64,000 nucleotides of DNA from CAVSRC01 sp963785065 (GCA_963785065.1 CAWATX010000002.1:1364001-1428000); one strand, 5' to 3'; shown: positions 16,860 through 24,389, counted from the first letter of the stretch. Numbers and translations are program-made. Notes: generated by a model not told the origin, from the sequence alone.

Positions 16860-18415
16860 GCGAAGGTCCCGTGGATGAACCAGCGCGGGCTCACGCCCTC
16901 CTCGCCGTATTGGCCTTCGCGGAAGACCCAGAAGCGCCGGCCGGCGCTGTCCTCCACGCGGTAATAGTCGCGCGTCAGCGTGTCGTCGGCGTCGCGCCAC
17001 CATTCCGGCGCGATGCGCTCCGGCCCCTCGGCTCGGGCGATCTCGTGCAGCACGCGCCGCCAGCGGAAGCGCAGCGGCGGGCCGTCCGGCACCTCGGCCA
17101 GCGTCTCGATCGGCTGCGGCCGGCCGAAGAGATAGAGCGGCCGCGCCGGCGGCATGCCGGGGTCGGGCGCGCCCCAGCCCACGCCGTTGGCGTGCGCTAT
17201 CGATGCCGGCAGGCTGCGGGCGGAGCGCTCGGGGATATGGGTGTCGACCCGGGCGAGGCGGCGCACCGCCTCCGGGCCGAAGCGCGCGCCGAGGCGGTCG
17301 ACCAGGTCGGCGACCTCGTCCTCCTCCACCAGGCGGCCGTCGAGGCTCGCCTGCGCCGGGGCGAGCGCTTCGCTGGCGGCGACCGCGAGGCGGATGATGT
17401 CAAAACCGAAACCGGGATCGAGCGCATTCTCCAGGCTGTCGAGGCGTTCGCGCAGGAGCCGCATGAGCGCCTTGGCGTCGCGCAAGGGCCGGCCGGTCGC
17501 AACCGCGATGCGCGTGACCACGCCGTCGGTGCGCAGGAACGCCGCCTCGAAGGTACGTCCGCCTTCGCCGCGCCCCTCCAGCATGCGCGCCGCCTCGTCT
17601 GCCAGGCCGGCGAGGATGGCGAGGATGGTATCGATGTCGGCGATCGGCTCGGCGCTGTGCCGCTCGACCACGCAGGCGGGCAGCGGCCGGCGCGGCGTGA
17701 TGCCGATGTCCTGGTTGCCCGTCGTCCGCTCGAGCTTTGCCGTGAGGTCGGCGCCGAAGCGGGCGGCGAGCGGCGGGCGCGCCCGCATCATGAGATCGCC
17801 GATGGTCTTCAGGCCGGCCCTCCCCAGCGCCGTGGCGGTTTCGGGCGCGAGGCCGAGGGCGGCGGCCGGCAGTCCGCGCACGGCTTCGCCTTCCGCGCCC
17901 GGCGGCACGATTCCCGCACCGCCGAAACGGGCGAGCGCGCGGGCGGCGTCCGGCGTTCCGGCGATGCTGGCCTGCACCTCGATCCCCGCCCGGTGGCAGC
18001 GTTGCATCAGGTCGTCGCGCAGTCTTTCTTCGCCGGCGAAGAGATGGGCGCAGCCGGTGATGTCGAGGATGAGCCCGTCCGGCGGGTCGAGCGCCACCAG
18101 CGGCGTATAGCGGTCGCAGACATCGGCCAGCCGTTCGAGCAGCGCCGCGTCGGCTTGCCCGTCCATCTCCACCGTCATGAGTTCCGGCACCCGCGCCCGC
18201 GCGTCGGCGAGCGTCAGCCCGGGGGTCAGCCCCAGCGCCAGCGCACGGCGGTCGCCGGCCGCAATGCGCAGGGCATTGGCGACCGTCTCGAAAAGCACCA
18301 GCGGCGTTTCATCCTGCCCGTGCCAGCCGCTGGAGCGATGCAGCCGGTCGGCGGGCAGGAACGGGAACCACAGCGCCAGATAGCGGCGCCGATTCACGGA
18401 AGCGACATTGGTCAC
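16856..18415 (-). CDS. imuB: Inactive Y-family polymerase subunit ImuB
   Basis: A 519-residue Y-family polymerase-like protein. The first palm motif reads YLALWFPFLPADRL, without the catalytic Asp of active DinB/UmuC enzymes, as known for ImuB. The middle has the expected HhH-like segment (AAALGLAPETATALGRAGLKTIGDLM) and the C-terminal extension typical of ImuB. ImuB is the hub that binds the sliding clamp, ImuA and DnaE2. I chose the GTG at 18415 because GGAG lies at good distance upstream; a second GTG at 18397 is possible. The 5' end overlaps imuA by about 107 bp. Confidence 0.93.
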   Translation of the reverse strand: MTNVASVNRRRYLALWFPFLPADRLHRSSGWHGQDETPLVLFETVANALRIAAGDRRALALGLTPGLTLADARARVPELMTVEMDGQADAALLERLADVCDRYTPLVALDPPDGLILDITGCAHLFAGEERLRDDLMQRCHRAGIEVQASIAGTPDAARALARFGGAGIVPPGAEGEAVRGLPAAALGLAPETATALGRAGLKTIGDLMMRARPPLAARFGADLTAKLERTTGNQDIGITPRRPLPACVVERHSAEPIADIDTILAILAGLADEAARMLEGRGEGGRTFEAAFLRTDGVVTRIAVATGRPLRDAKALMRLLRERLDSLENALDPGFGFDIIRLAVAASEALAPAQASLDGRLVEEDEVADLVDRLGARFGPEAVRRLARVDTHIPERSARSLPASIAHANGVGWGAPDPGMPPARPLYLFGRPQPIETLAEVPDGPPLRFRWRRVLHEIARAEGPERIAPEWWRDADDTLTRDYYRVEDSAGRRFWVFREGQYGEEGVSPRWFIHGTFA

Positions 18416-19082
18416 GGTCCCACTCCACACGCCAGCGCGCACCGGCAGTGCCGGCGCGGTGGCGCAACAAGGCAATGTCGAGGGTCGGCTGTCCGGGCGC
18501 GCCTGTGGCCAGCGCCGGGGAGGGGCCCGCCGCGATCGCCCAGCGGGTCAGCGCCGCGCTTGGCCCGCTGTCGCCGACGCGCAGCAGGAAGGTGGTGACG
18601 CCCGATTGTTCGCTGGCCAGCGCCAGCCGCCGCGTGGCGGTCAGGTCGAGCACCTTTGGCGCCCCCCAGGTCTCGATGACCACGGCGCCGAGCGCCGGGC
18701 AGCGCACCGCCTCGACGCCGGCTCTCAGCACCCCCAGCGCATCGTGCGCCCCGACCAGGATCAGCGCGTCCGGGTCGAGCCCCATCTCGGCCAGCCCCGG
18801 CGCATAGAGGCCGCCGATCTCGGTTTCCGCATAAGCCTGCCGGATCCACACCATGCTGCGTCCGCCGGGTGCCGCGCGCAGCATCAGCCCGGCGGTGAAG
18901 CCCGCGGCGGCAGGCGCATCCGCTCCTGCGGCGACGATCTCATGCAGGCTGCCGCGCACGAGCCCGCCGCCGAGCGCATCGTCCACGGCCGGAGCGCCGC
19001 AGGTGAAGCGCTCGCGGGTGGTGGGCGGGGCGACCATGCAGGTCCGCCGCAGGGCATTGAGCACGCCAAGCGTCGCAGGCAT
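18309..19082 (-). CDS. imuA: SOS mutasome protein ImuA (RecA-like fold)
   Basis: A 257-residue protein with the ImuA layout: FTCGAPAVDDALGGGLVRGSLHEIVA near the N-terminus, MVWIRQAYAETEIGGLYAPGLAEMGLDP in the middle and RWRVEWDRDQCRFRE near the C-terminus. ImuA resembles RecA/SulA and cooperates with ImuB and DnaE2 in mutagenic repair. First gene of the cassette. A LexA box begins only 8 bp upstream of the ATG at 19082, so the translated start may be the internal ATG at 19037 or the leader may be very short. Confidence 0.92.
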   Translation of the reverse strand: MPATLGVLNALRRTCMVAPPTTRERFTCGAPAVDDALGGGLVRGSLHEIVAAGADAPAAAGFTAGLMLRAAPGGRSMVWIRQAYAETEIGGLYAPGLAEMGLDPDALILVGAHDALGVLRAGVEAVRCPALGAVVIETWGAPKVLDLTATRRLALASEQSGVTTFLLRVGDSGPSAALTRWAIAAGPSPALATGAPGQPTLDIALLRHRAGTAGARWRVEWDRDQCRFRESAPLSGAVVPVPARRPAASLQRLARAG

Positions 19083-19089
19083 CTGTCAT

Positions 19090-19104
19090 GTTCCTGTTTC
19101 GTTC
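19090..19104. promoter_or_regulatory. LexA (SOS) box of the imuA-imuB-dnaE2 operon
   Basis: GTTC-CTGTTTC-GTTC matches the alphaproteobacterial LexA direct repeat GTTC-N7-GTTC exactly. It lies immediately upstream of imuA, where repression by LexA would be expected. The nearby transposon end (19151) leaves the box intact, but anything more than about 45 bp further upstream has been replaced by transposon sequence. Confidence 0.88.
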
Positions 19105-19142
19105 TCATTCCACCGCCATCCAGGGAAAGAGTCAATGGCGTT

Positions 19143-19150
19143 TGGAATCT
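19143..19150. repeat. 8-bp target-site duplication, left copy
   Basis: TGGAATCT directly precedes the left terminal repeat of the transposon and is repeated exactly at 24390-24397 after the right terminal repeat. An 8-bp duplication is the usual size for ISL3-family transposition. Confidence 0.9.
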
Positions 19151-19234
19151 GGTGCTGTCCGAATTAGGGTCTGACTCAATTCTGATGCAGACGGATCGTG
19201 TCCTTGCACTGGTTTTCACGGGAGAATCATTGCG

Positions 19235-20785
19235 CTGGCTCAGCGGGTCACAGACCTCGTTCCGGCGGGCTTCAATGTCGAGCGTACGGCGGTCGAGCCC
19301 GATCGGGTTGTCATCTGGGTAAGGGCGAAGGCGGACGATTGCGCTTGCCCGGACTGCGGCACGCGATCGATACGCGTGCGTAGCCGCTATTGGCGCCGCC
19401 CCGCGGACCTGCCGCTCGGTGGACGGCGCGTCGAGCTGCGGGTGATGGTTCGGCGTTTTCAGTGTGACGCCGTCCTCTGCCCGCGTCGGATATTCGCCGA
19501 GCGGTTCGCGGAATGTGCCCTGGCGCCGCTCGCCCGGCGAACCGAACGTCTCGACCATATTGTCCATCATCTTGGCCTCGCCCTCGGCGGCCGCCCGGCC
19601 GCCGCCTTCGCCGCACGGCTGATGACCCCGGTGAGCAATGACACTCTTTTGCGCGTCGTCCGGCGGCGAGCACGGCCGCCGACCGATCCGCTCGCCGTGA
19701 TCGGCATCGACGACTTCGCCTGGCGTCGGAACCATCGGTACGGCACGATCATCTGCGATCTTGAGCGCCGACGGCCTGTTGCGCTCCTTGTTGATCGCGA
19801 GCAGACGACGGCGGAGGATTGGCTCCGCAGTCATCCGGACATCGCGGTCGTTGCGCGCGATCGCGGCGGCGGCTACGGCGAGGCCATCGCCAAGGCGCTG
19901 CCTAACGCGATCCAGGTCGCCGATCGCTGGCATCTCATGCACAACGCCTCCCAGGCGTTCCTCGACGCTGTTCGCAAATCGATGCGGCAGATCCGCCGAG
20001 TGATCGGCGCGGCGACGATCAACCCGGACCTGCTCACCTCCGCCGAACGCCTTCAGTACGAGGGCTACCTGCGCCGTGAAGAGACCAACATCGCGATCCT
20101 GGCGCTGTGGAAGGACGGGGTCTCGATCAAGCAGATCGTCAAGCGCACAGGTCACCATCGCCAGACGATCCGCCGGATCATTCGGGGCGAACGTTCCGAC
20201 GTCTTCAGGCCCCGGCAGAGTTCGTTGGAGGCGCATTTGCCCTGGCTGGACGCACAATGGGAAGCCGGCGCCCGCAACGCCGCCGCGCTCTGGCGTCAGC
20301 TAAGGGCTCAAGGCTTCAGGGGCTCGGCCAGGGTGGTCGTGGAATGGGCGACGCGCCGGCGGCAGGCAGACAAAACCGACGCCCAGAGCTTGGCCCGCAC
20401 GCCCTCGGCCCGGACCTTGGCGCGGCTTATGACGACGTCCAGGGACAACCTGTCCAAGTCGGAATCGGTCACCATCGCCGCCGTCGAGGAGGGCGTGCCC
20501 GACCTCGTCGCAGCGCGCCAAATCATCAGCGACTTCCACGGCATGGTCCGCGCCAGAGCCGAGGCGCAGCTGCCGGCCTGGATCGACCGCGCCGCCAACA
20601 GCCTCGTCAGTTCGTTCGCCAACGGCATCCGCAGGGACGTCGCCGCCGTCCACGCCGCGATCTTCTCGCCCTGGTCCAACGGCCAGACAGAGGGCCAGGT
20701 CACGAGGCTCAAGCTGGTCAAGCGCCAGATGTACGGCCGCGCCAAGCTCGACCTACTCGAGGCCCGGCTGATCGGCGCCGCATGA
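19235..20785 (+). CDS. ISL3-family DDE transposase
   Basis: N-terminal zinc-finger (CACPDCG plus a later C-x4-C in FQCDAVLCPRR), the ISL3 signature YWRRPADLPLGGRRVELRV, then the catalytic region: VIGIDDFAWRRNHRYGT (first Asp), VVARDRGGGYGEAI (second Asp), VADRWHLMHN, and SPWSNGQTEGQVTRLKLVKR (Glu). A helix-turn-helix (GVSIKQIVKRTGHHRQTIRRI) lies between the catalytic blocks. The frame upstream of residue 47 is open and clearly coding but offers no ATG, GTG or TTG before the in-frame stop; CTG at 19235 or ATT at 19229 are the only near-cognate starts. If only GTG at 19376 is used, the zinc finger would be lost. Confidence 0.9.
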   Translation: MAQRVTDLVPAGFNVERTAVEPDRVVIWVRAKADDCACPDCGTRSIRVRSRYWRRPADLPLGGRRVELRVMVRRFQCDAVLCPRRIFAERFAECALAPLARRTERLDHIVHHLGLALGGRPAAAFAARLMTPVSNDTLLRVVRRRARPPTDPLAVIGIDDFAWRRNHRYGTIICDLERRRPVALLVDREQTTAEDWLRSHPDIAVVARDRGGGYGEAIAKALPNAIQVADRWHLMHNASQAFLDAVRKSMRQIRRVIGAATINPDLLTSAERLQYEGYLRREETNIAILALWKDGVSIKQIVKRTGHHRQTIRRIIRGERSDVFRPRQSSLEAHLPWLDAQWEAGARNAAALWRQLRAQGFRGSARVVVEWATRRRQADKTDAQSLARTPSARTLARLMTTSRDNLSKSESVTIAAVEEGVPDLVAARQIISDFHGMVRARAEAQLPAWIDRAANSLVSSFANGIRRDVAAVHAAIFSPWSNGQTEGQVTRLKLVKRQMYGRAKLDLLEARLIGAA

Positions 20786-20820
20786 CCCCCCAGCTGCACC
20801 AGAAGTGCGTCAAGGCGCGA

Positions 20821-20847
20821 TGTCCTAAGTTGATGGACGGAGTGTCC
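20821..20847. repeat. Internal copy of the transposon's right subterminal repeat
   Basis: TGTCCTAA-N11-GAGTGTCC lies 36 bp after the transposase stop. The true right end has TGTCCTAA-N10-GAGTGTCC at 24348-24373, just inside its terminal repeat. The inner copy is followed by degenerate sequence rather than a good terminal repeat. It looks like the original right end of the simple insertion sequence, with cargo now lying between it and an outer end. Confidence 0.6.
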
Positions 20848-21212
20848 TAGTTTCCAGGCTTGCCCGATTGAACTGCTGAAGGCGATGGCGGTGTGTAGGT
20901 CGTGCTGTAGTCTGGATAGTATGTCGCGTTGTAGTCTGGGTAATAGGTCACGGCCCTGTTCTGTATGAGTGCAGAACGCGCGGCGGGAGTCAGACGAACG
21001 GCATCTGAGTAGTGGTTGATTACATCCACCGCCCATTCGCGAGCCGGAGCGATTGCGTCTGTTGGCTCGCGGCTAAGGATTCCAACCGCAATCTCTACCA
21101 TCTTCACGTCCATCTGACGGTTGGTGTTGAGGTAGGTCACACCAGCGCCGATGCCACCGCTGAGCGCGGCAATCACCACACCAGCCACCAGTTCGCTAGT
21201 GGTGATCCCCAT
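20847..21212 (-). CDS. Small single-span membrane protein, transposon cargo
   Basis: 121 residues. One N-terminal transmembrane segment (ELVAGVVIAALSGGIGAGVTYL) is followed by a soluble part with a tandem 8-residue repeat YYPDYNAT/YYPDYSTT and a Pro/Ser tail. The repeat is visible in the DNA as two near-identical 24-bp units. I do not recognise a family. It follows the 264-aa cargo gene by 11 bp on the same strand, so they are probably co-transcribed, away from the tRNA-like region and toward the transposase. Confidence 0.65.
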   Translation of the reverse strand: MGITTSELVAGVVIAALSGGIGAGVTYLNTNRQMDVKMVEIAVGILSREPTDAIAPAREWAVDVINHYSDAVRLTPAARSALIQNRAVTYYPDYNATYYPDYSTTYTPPSPSAVQSGKPGN

Positions 21213-21223
21213 CGCCTATCGCC

Positions 21224-22015
21224 TCAATTGGCGGCCTCGTCGTCTTCTGGCTCGTCCTGCTCGGCAAGGATTTCCTTGTCGAGTTCCAGCTTGCGGATAA
21301 GTCGGTCGATTTCCTTCACGCCGATCTTGCCGCTGACGATCAGCCGGAAATTGGCGTCCTTCGCCAGCATTCCCGTCGTCAATTCGCGTTCGCCTTCCAT
21401 GACCTGAAGCACCTTCCGCTTGGTATTGCCGGGCGGCGGATCAAGCGGAGGCGGGGACATTACCTCGTCATCCTCTTGTTCGTCATTCCCGGCATTTTCG
21501 GGCGGAACTTTATCAGAATCGGAGAGTCCTGCATAGCTGATAGTGTCGTCGTAGACCTTTAGAAAATTGGCGGCCCCACCGTCACTGAAGCCCTCATCGT
21601 AAAGCTGATCAAGGGCAACCGCATCGGGTGGCCGATCCGGTCCCCAGGTGGTCCAGTATTTTCGAATCACGCGCGGCCTAAGGGCACCCTGCTTCAGGAT
21701 TTGCTGTTTCACTGAGTCCTGCTGTGTTCGCAGGTAGCTCCGCCCATCATCGGTAAGGGCAGCATGGCGATTAGTGCCCGATCCAGTGTAGTGAACCAAG
21801 CCAAAAGAGCGGAGCGCCGCCAGCGTTTGATCTGCTTGGCTGCTTTTCTCCTTCATGCCCCAAGCGAGCCCGGCCTTGCCCGTAGGCGTCGGATGTCGCC
21901 CGAAATACTTCTCGAACGCCTCCAGCCGCTCAACGGCGGTTTTCAGCGGGATAAAAGGAAACGATGGGCTGCGATCTCGCGGAGCCTTGGCAGGCTTGGC
22001 AGGCGTGTCGGTCAT
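21224..22015 (-). CDS. Hypothetical protein, possible winged-helix DNA-binding domain, transposon cargo
   Basis: 264 residues. The N-terminal ~95 residues (FPFIPLKTAVERLEAF, SQADQTLAALRSFGLVHYTG, AALTDDGRSYLR) have the pattern of a winged-helix domain with an SF-GL-x-x-Y wing. The middle is charged and the C-terminus (ELTTGMLAKDANFRLIVSG to LIRKLELDKEIL) is helical and acidic. I chose the ATG at 22015 because AGGAG lies 9 bases upstream, which rules out the GTG at 22036. Function unknown; a regulator or accessory factor of the mobile element is possible. Confidence 0.65.
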   Translation of the reverse strand: MTDTPAKPAKAPRDRSPSFPFIPLKTAVERLEAFEKYFGRHPTPTGKAGLAWGMKEKSSQADQTLAALRSFGLVHYTGSGTNRHAALTDDGRSYLRTQQDSVKQQILKQGALRPRVIRKYWTTWGPDRPPDAVALDQLYDEGFSDGGAANFLKVYDDTISYAGLSDSDKVPPENAGNDEQEDDEVMSPPPLDPPPGNTKRKVLQVMEGERELTTGMLAKDANFRLIVSGKIGVKEIDRLIRKLELDKEILAEQDEPEDDEAAN

Positions 22016-22149
22016 GAGGAAAATCTCCTTTCGCACCCTATATTGGCCAGTCCGCCGTAAAAGTCAAATCTTTATGGGTGCGGTCTCAATAGACCTATTG
22101 ACTTGGATTGCCATAAGCCTATCTTGGGGCATCGGAAAGGAGTCGCACC

Positions 22150-22230
22150 ATGACCAGAAGAGAGGGGAGCCCCGGCGTTCTGCCGACCGGCGTGCGGGGC
22201 GAGGATCAAAAGGAAAGGGCCGCTTCCTAG
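22150..22230 (+). CDS. 26-codon open frame with strong ribosome-binding site
   Basis: ATG at 22150 is preceded by GGAAAGGAG at good spacing, and the frame reads MTRREGSPGVLPTGVRGEDQ plus six residues to TAG at 22230. It is highly charged and matches nothing I know. It lies 40 bp upstream of the tRNA-like sequence and could be a leader peptide or simply a fortuitous frame. The ribosome-binding site is the only positive evidence. Confidence 0.3.
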   Translation: MTRREGSPGVLPTGVRGEDQKERAAS

Positions 22231-22269
22231 CCCGCAAGGAGAGGAAAGCAGCCCTTTAATCGGCACCCT

Positions 22270-22345
22270 TCGGGGCTCGTCTAATCGGTAGGACGCCTGG
22301 CGCTACACCCCGGAAATCTCGGTCCGAACCCGAGGCCCCGAACCA
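22270..22345 (+). tRNA. tRNA-like sequence with encoded CCA, anticodon arm irregular
   Basis: A 76-nt cloverleaf can be drawn. Acceptor stem TCGGGGC/GCCCCGA (7 perfect pairs), D-arm GTCT-AATCGGTA-GGAC, T-arm CTCGG-TCCGAAC-CCGAG (5 perfect pairs), discriminator A and genomic CCA (22343-22345). The anticodon arm is poor: CTGGC/CCCGG with one mismatch and one wobble, and C instead of U at position 33. If taken at face value the anticodon would be UAC (valine), but I do not trust the identity. It may be a decayed or non-canonical tRNA carried as cargo. Confidence 0.55.
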
Positions 22346-22356
22346 ACCGAATAAGT

Positions 22357-22387
22357 GGGGCCGTGCTGTTGGAAGCAGCCCGGCCCC
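22357..22387. other. GC-rich hairpin downstream of the tRNA-like sequence
   Basis: GGGGCCG-T-GCTG-(7-nt loop)-CAGC-C-CGGCCCC forms an 11-pair stem interrupted by a T/C mismatch. No T tract follows. It lies 11 bp after the tRNA-like CCA end and could serve as a processing or termination structure. The remaining DNA to 22505 holds no gene I can support. Confidence 0.45.
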
Positions 22388-22505
22388 GGATCACACACCC
22401 AGGATTTGGCCCCTGAGCTAATGACCGCTCCCGCTCATATAGCAAATAGCCCGACTTTCTTAAAGAGTCGTGCAGGCCAGTCCGCAACCGACATGGATTG
22501 GCCCC

Positions 22506-23393
22506 ATGAACGTCCTGCCATTTGAGAAGCAGATTGCCGTCATTTCGGCTCTTACCGAAGGCTGCTCAATTCGCACCGTCGAACGCCTGACTGGTGTCCA
22601 TCGCGATACCATCATGCGCCTTGGCGTCCGCGTTGGCTCCGCCTGCGCCCGGCTCCACGACCGGACCATGCACAGCGTCCGCGTGAATCGCCTCGAATTG
22701 GATGAGGCGTGGTCTTACATCGGCAAGAAGCAGCGCCACCTGAATCCGACCGATGCGCCCGAGATGGGCGACCAATACGTGTTCTTTGCCATCGCAGGAA
22801 CCGCCAAGGCGATTGTCAGCTATCGGATAGGCAAGCGCACGTCCGAGAACTTCAACGCCTTCCTGTGGGATTTGCGCGAGCGTGTCATTGGTCAGCCCGA
22901 GATTTCGTCGGACGCACACCCCGCCTACCCCGAAGCCATCGAACAGGCATTCGGAGCCGCTTGCACCTATGGGCAGATCGTCAAGAAGTACGTAGGCGAG
23001 CCAGCCATTGACGCCGCCCGGCGCTACTCTCCTGGTTGGGTAGTAGCAGTAGAGCGGAAAGCGATTGTCGGTCGCCCGCGCCACATTTCGACCAGCTACG
23101 TCGAACGTCAAAACCTAAGCCTGCGGATGGCGAGCCGACGCTTTACCCGGTTAACGAATGGCTTTTCCAAGAAGTTGGAGAACCACGCCGCCGCCGTCTC
23201 TTTGTTCGTCTGGCATTTCAACTTTTGCCGCGTCCACGAAACGCTCCGAGTGACGCCAGCTATGGCCTTGGGCATTGCGGACCACATCTGGACCATCGGC
23301 GAATTGGTCGCCGCCGCATCGGCTGAAATCGACCGGCCTGAACTTGGCGAGCGCCGTGGACGGTTCACGGTAATCGAAGGCGGATTGCCTTAA
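22506..23393 (+). CDS. IS1-like family transposase
   Basis: 295 residues. N-terminal helix-turn-helix (EGCSIRTVERLTGVHRDTIMRLG), then LELDEAWSYIGKKQ, SYRIGKRTSENFNAFLWDLRERV, ISSDAHPAYPEAIEQAFGAACTYGQIVK and the hallmark STSYVERQNLSLRMASRRFTRLTNGFSKKLENH, as in the alphaproteobacterial proteins annotated as IS1-family transposases. Probable acidic residues are the D of DEAW, the D of SSDAH and the E of YVERQN. The ATG at 22506 gives the family-typical N-terminus. I find no clear terminal repeats immediately around it, so it may no longer be independently mobile. Confidence 0.82.
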   Translation: MNVLPFEKQIAVISALTEGCSIRTVERLTGVHRDTIMRLGVRVGSACARLHDRTMHSVRVNRLELDEAWSYIGKKQRHLNPTDAPEMGDQYVFFAIAGTAKAIVSYRIGKRTSENFNAFLWDLRERVIGQPEISSDAHPAYPEAIEQAFGAACTYGQIVKKYVGEPAIDAARRYSPGWVVAVERKAIVGRPRHISTSYVERQNLSLRMASRRFTRLTNGFSKKLENHAAAVSLFVWHFNFCRVHETLRVTPAMALGIADHIWTIGELVAAASAEIDRPELGERRGRFTVIEGGLP

Positions 23394-23412
23394 CCAACCT
23401 GCCAATTTGTAT

Positions 23413-23467
23413 TGACAACGTGTATACGGTCGCCTAAGTGTGCTTGTGCCCTCAAAGGGCACAAGCA
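23413..23467. promoter_or_regulatory. Promoter and 25-bp palindrome upstream of the toxin-antitoxin genes
   Basis: TTGACA at 23413-23418 is a perfect -35 box; a weak -10 (TAAGTG) is 17 bp further on. Just downstream, GCTTGTGCCC-TCAAA-GGGCACAAGC (23443-23467) is a perfect inverted repeat with 10-bp arms, placed about 40 bp before the antitoxin ATG. It is well placed as an operator for autorepression by the antitoxin or toxin-antitoxin complex, or as a 5' leader hairpin. Confidence 0.55.
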
Positions 23468-23508
23468 TGAGACCCGGCCGATCTTGGCCACAAATGAGGA
23501 CCAAACAC

Positions 23509-23814
23509 ATGACGACCGCTGCGATGGAGGTAGCTAGGCATCCTAGCACGCGGCGCGACGCAACCATCAATCTCCGCCTTTCGGCCAAAGTGAGGAACCT
23601 GATCGACACCGCTGCTACGATCATAGGGAAGACCCGAACCGAGTTTGTAGTTGAGAGCGCCAAGCAACACGCAATTGATGTCTTGCTGGATCAACGATTG
23701 TTCGATCTGGAGCCAGAACAATGGGACGCATTCACGCAAGCCTTGGACCACCCCCCGCTCCCGAATGATCAACTGAAACAACTTCTGGCGAGGCAACCGC
23801 CGTGGGAGAAGTAA
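23509..23814 (+). CDS. DUF1778/TacA-type antitoxin
   Basis: 101 residues. The N-terminal ribbon-helix-helix region (RRDATINLRLSAKVRNLIDTAATIIGKTRTEFVVESA) and the C-terminal toxin-binding tail (LDQRLFDLEPEQWDAFTQALDHPP) are typical of TacA antitoxins. TacA binds DNA through the RHH and wraps its tail around the acetyltransferase toxin. The ATG at 23509 is preceded by GAGGA with 8-base spacing, which rules out longer frames. The 3' end overlaps the toxin gene by 13 bp, the usual coupling in these modules. Confidence 0.9.
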   Translation: MTTAAMEVARHPSTRRDATINLRLSAKVRNLIDTAATIIGKTRTEFVVESAKQHAIDVLLDQRLFDLEPEQWDAFTQALDHPPLPNDQLKQLLARQPPWEK

Positions 23815-24329
23815 CACAAATAGCTGTACGCGCTGGGACGGGGATTACTCGCCCCAGCGCCCTTCTGTCGATCCATAAGATCGCGAGTTTCTATTCAGGA
23901 CATCCATCTCTTGATGATTGGATTAAGCAAAAAGCCTTGAAATCAGAAGGTAGTAGTGCCCGAACATATGTTGTGTGTGAGGGACAAGTCGTTGTCGGCT
24001 ACTATTGCTTGGCAACCGGATCGGTATCCCGCAATAGTGTGCCGCGCGAAATGCGGCCGCATGGGACGCCGAATCCAATCCCCATCATGATCATCGGTCG
24101 GCTGGCTGTTGACAAACATTACGAGCGTAGGGGGATCGGGAGTGGCATGTTGCGTGATGCGCTCATGCGCGTCATGCAGATTTCCCAATCCGTTGGTTGC
24201 GCTGCGATATTGGTGCATGCCGTCGATCAAGATTCCGTCGGCTTCTATGCCAAATATGGATTTATCGAATTTCCAATCGGGACGAAGACGTTATTTCTCC
24301 CGATGAAGACCATTCAGGCGGCGCTCTAG
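23802..24329 (+). CDS. GNAT-family acetyltransferase toxin (TacT-like)
   Basis: 175 residues with a GNAT fold: FYSGHPSLDDWIKQKA near the N-terminus, YVVCEGQVVVGYYCLATGSV, the acetyl-CoA loop LAVDKHYERRGIGSGML and the C-terminal catalytic FYAKYGF. TacT-type toxins acetylate the amino group of charged tRNAs and stop translation. The gene starts at GTG within the antitoxin gene. It is the last cargo gene before the right transposon end. The pair probably stabilises the mobile element. A tRNA-like sequence lies in the same cargo, which may or may not be related. Confidence 0.9.
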   Translation: MGEVTQIAVRAGTGITRPSALLSIHKIASFYSGHPSLDDWIKQKALKSEGSSARTYVVCEGQVVVGYYCLATGSVSRNSVPREMRPHGTPNPIPIMIIGRLAVDKHYERRGIGSGMLRDALMRVMQISQSVGCAAILVHAVDQDSVGFYAKYGFIEFPIGTKTLFLPMKTIQAAL

Positions 24330-24389
24330 CTCCCCGCGGGGCTGATCTGTCCTAATTTCCTTTTCGAGTGTCCGAATTAGGACAGCACC

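Larger units (their letters stand above)
19151..24389. mobile_element. 5.24-kb ISL3-type transposon with cargo genes
   Basis: Both ends carry the inverted repeat GGTGCTGTCC (19151-19160 and, inverted, 24380-24389). The similarity continues as GGTGCTGTCC-K-AATT-M-GG. A perfect 8-bp direct repeat flanks the unit. The left side encodes an ISL3-type transposase; the rest carries seven further candidate features (membrane protein, possible DNA-binding protein, 26-aa open frame, tRNA-like sequence, IS1-like transposase, antitoxin, GNAT toxin). The cargo is visibly less GC-rich than the chromosome around it. Intact ends and duplication indicate a single, fairly recent insertion between imuA and polA. 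Confidence 0.9.

Noticed and set aside
22357..22413. Second tRNA-like fold after the first one
   Set aside because: Acceptor arms can pair, but there is no T-loop consensus, position 9 is missing and the hairpin 22357-22387 is a better fold.
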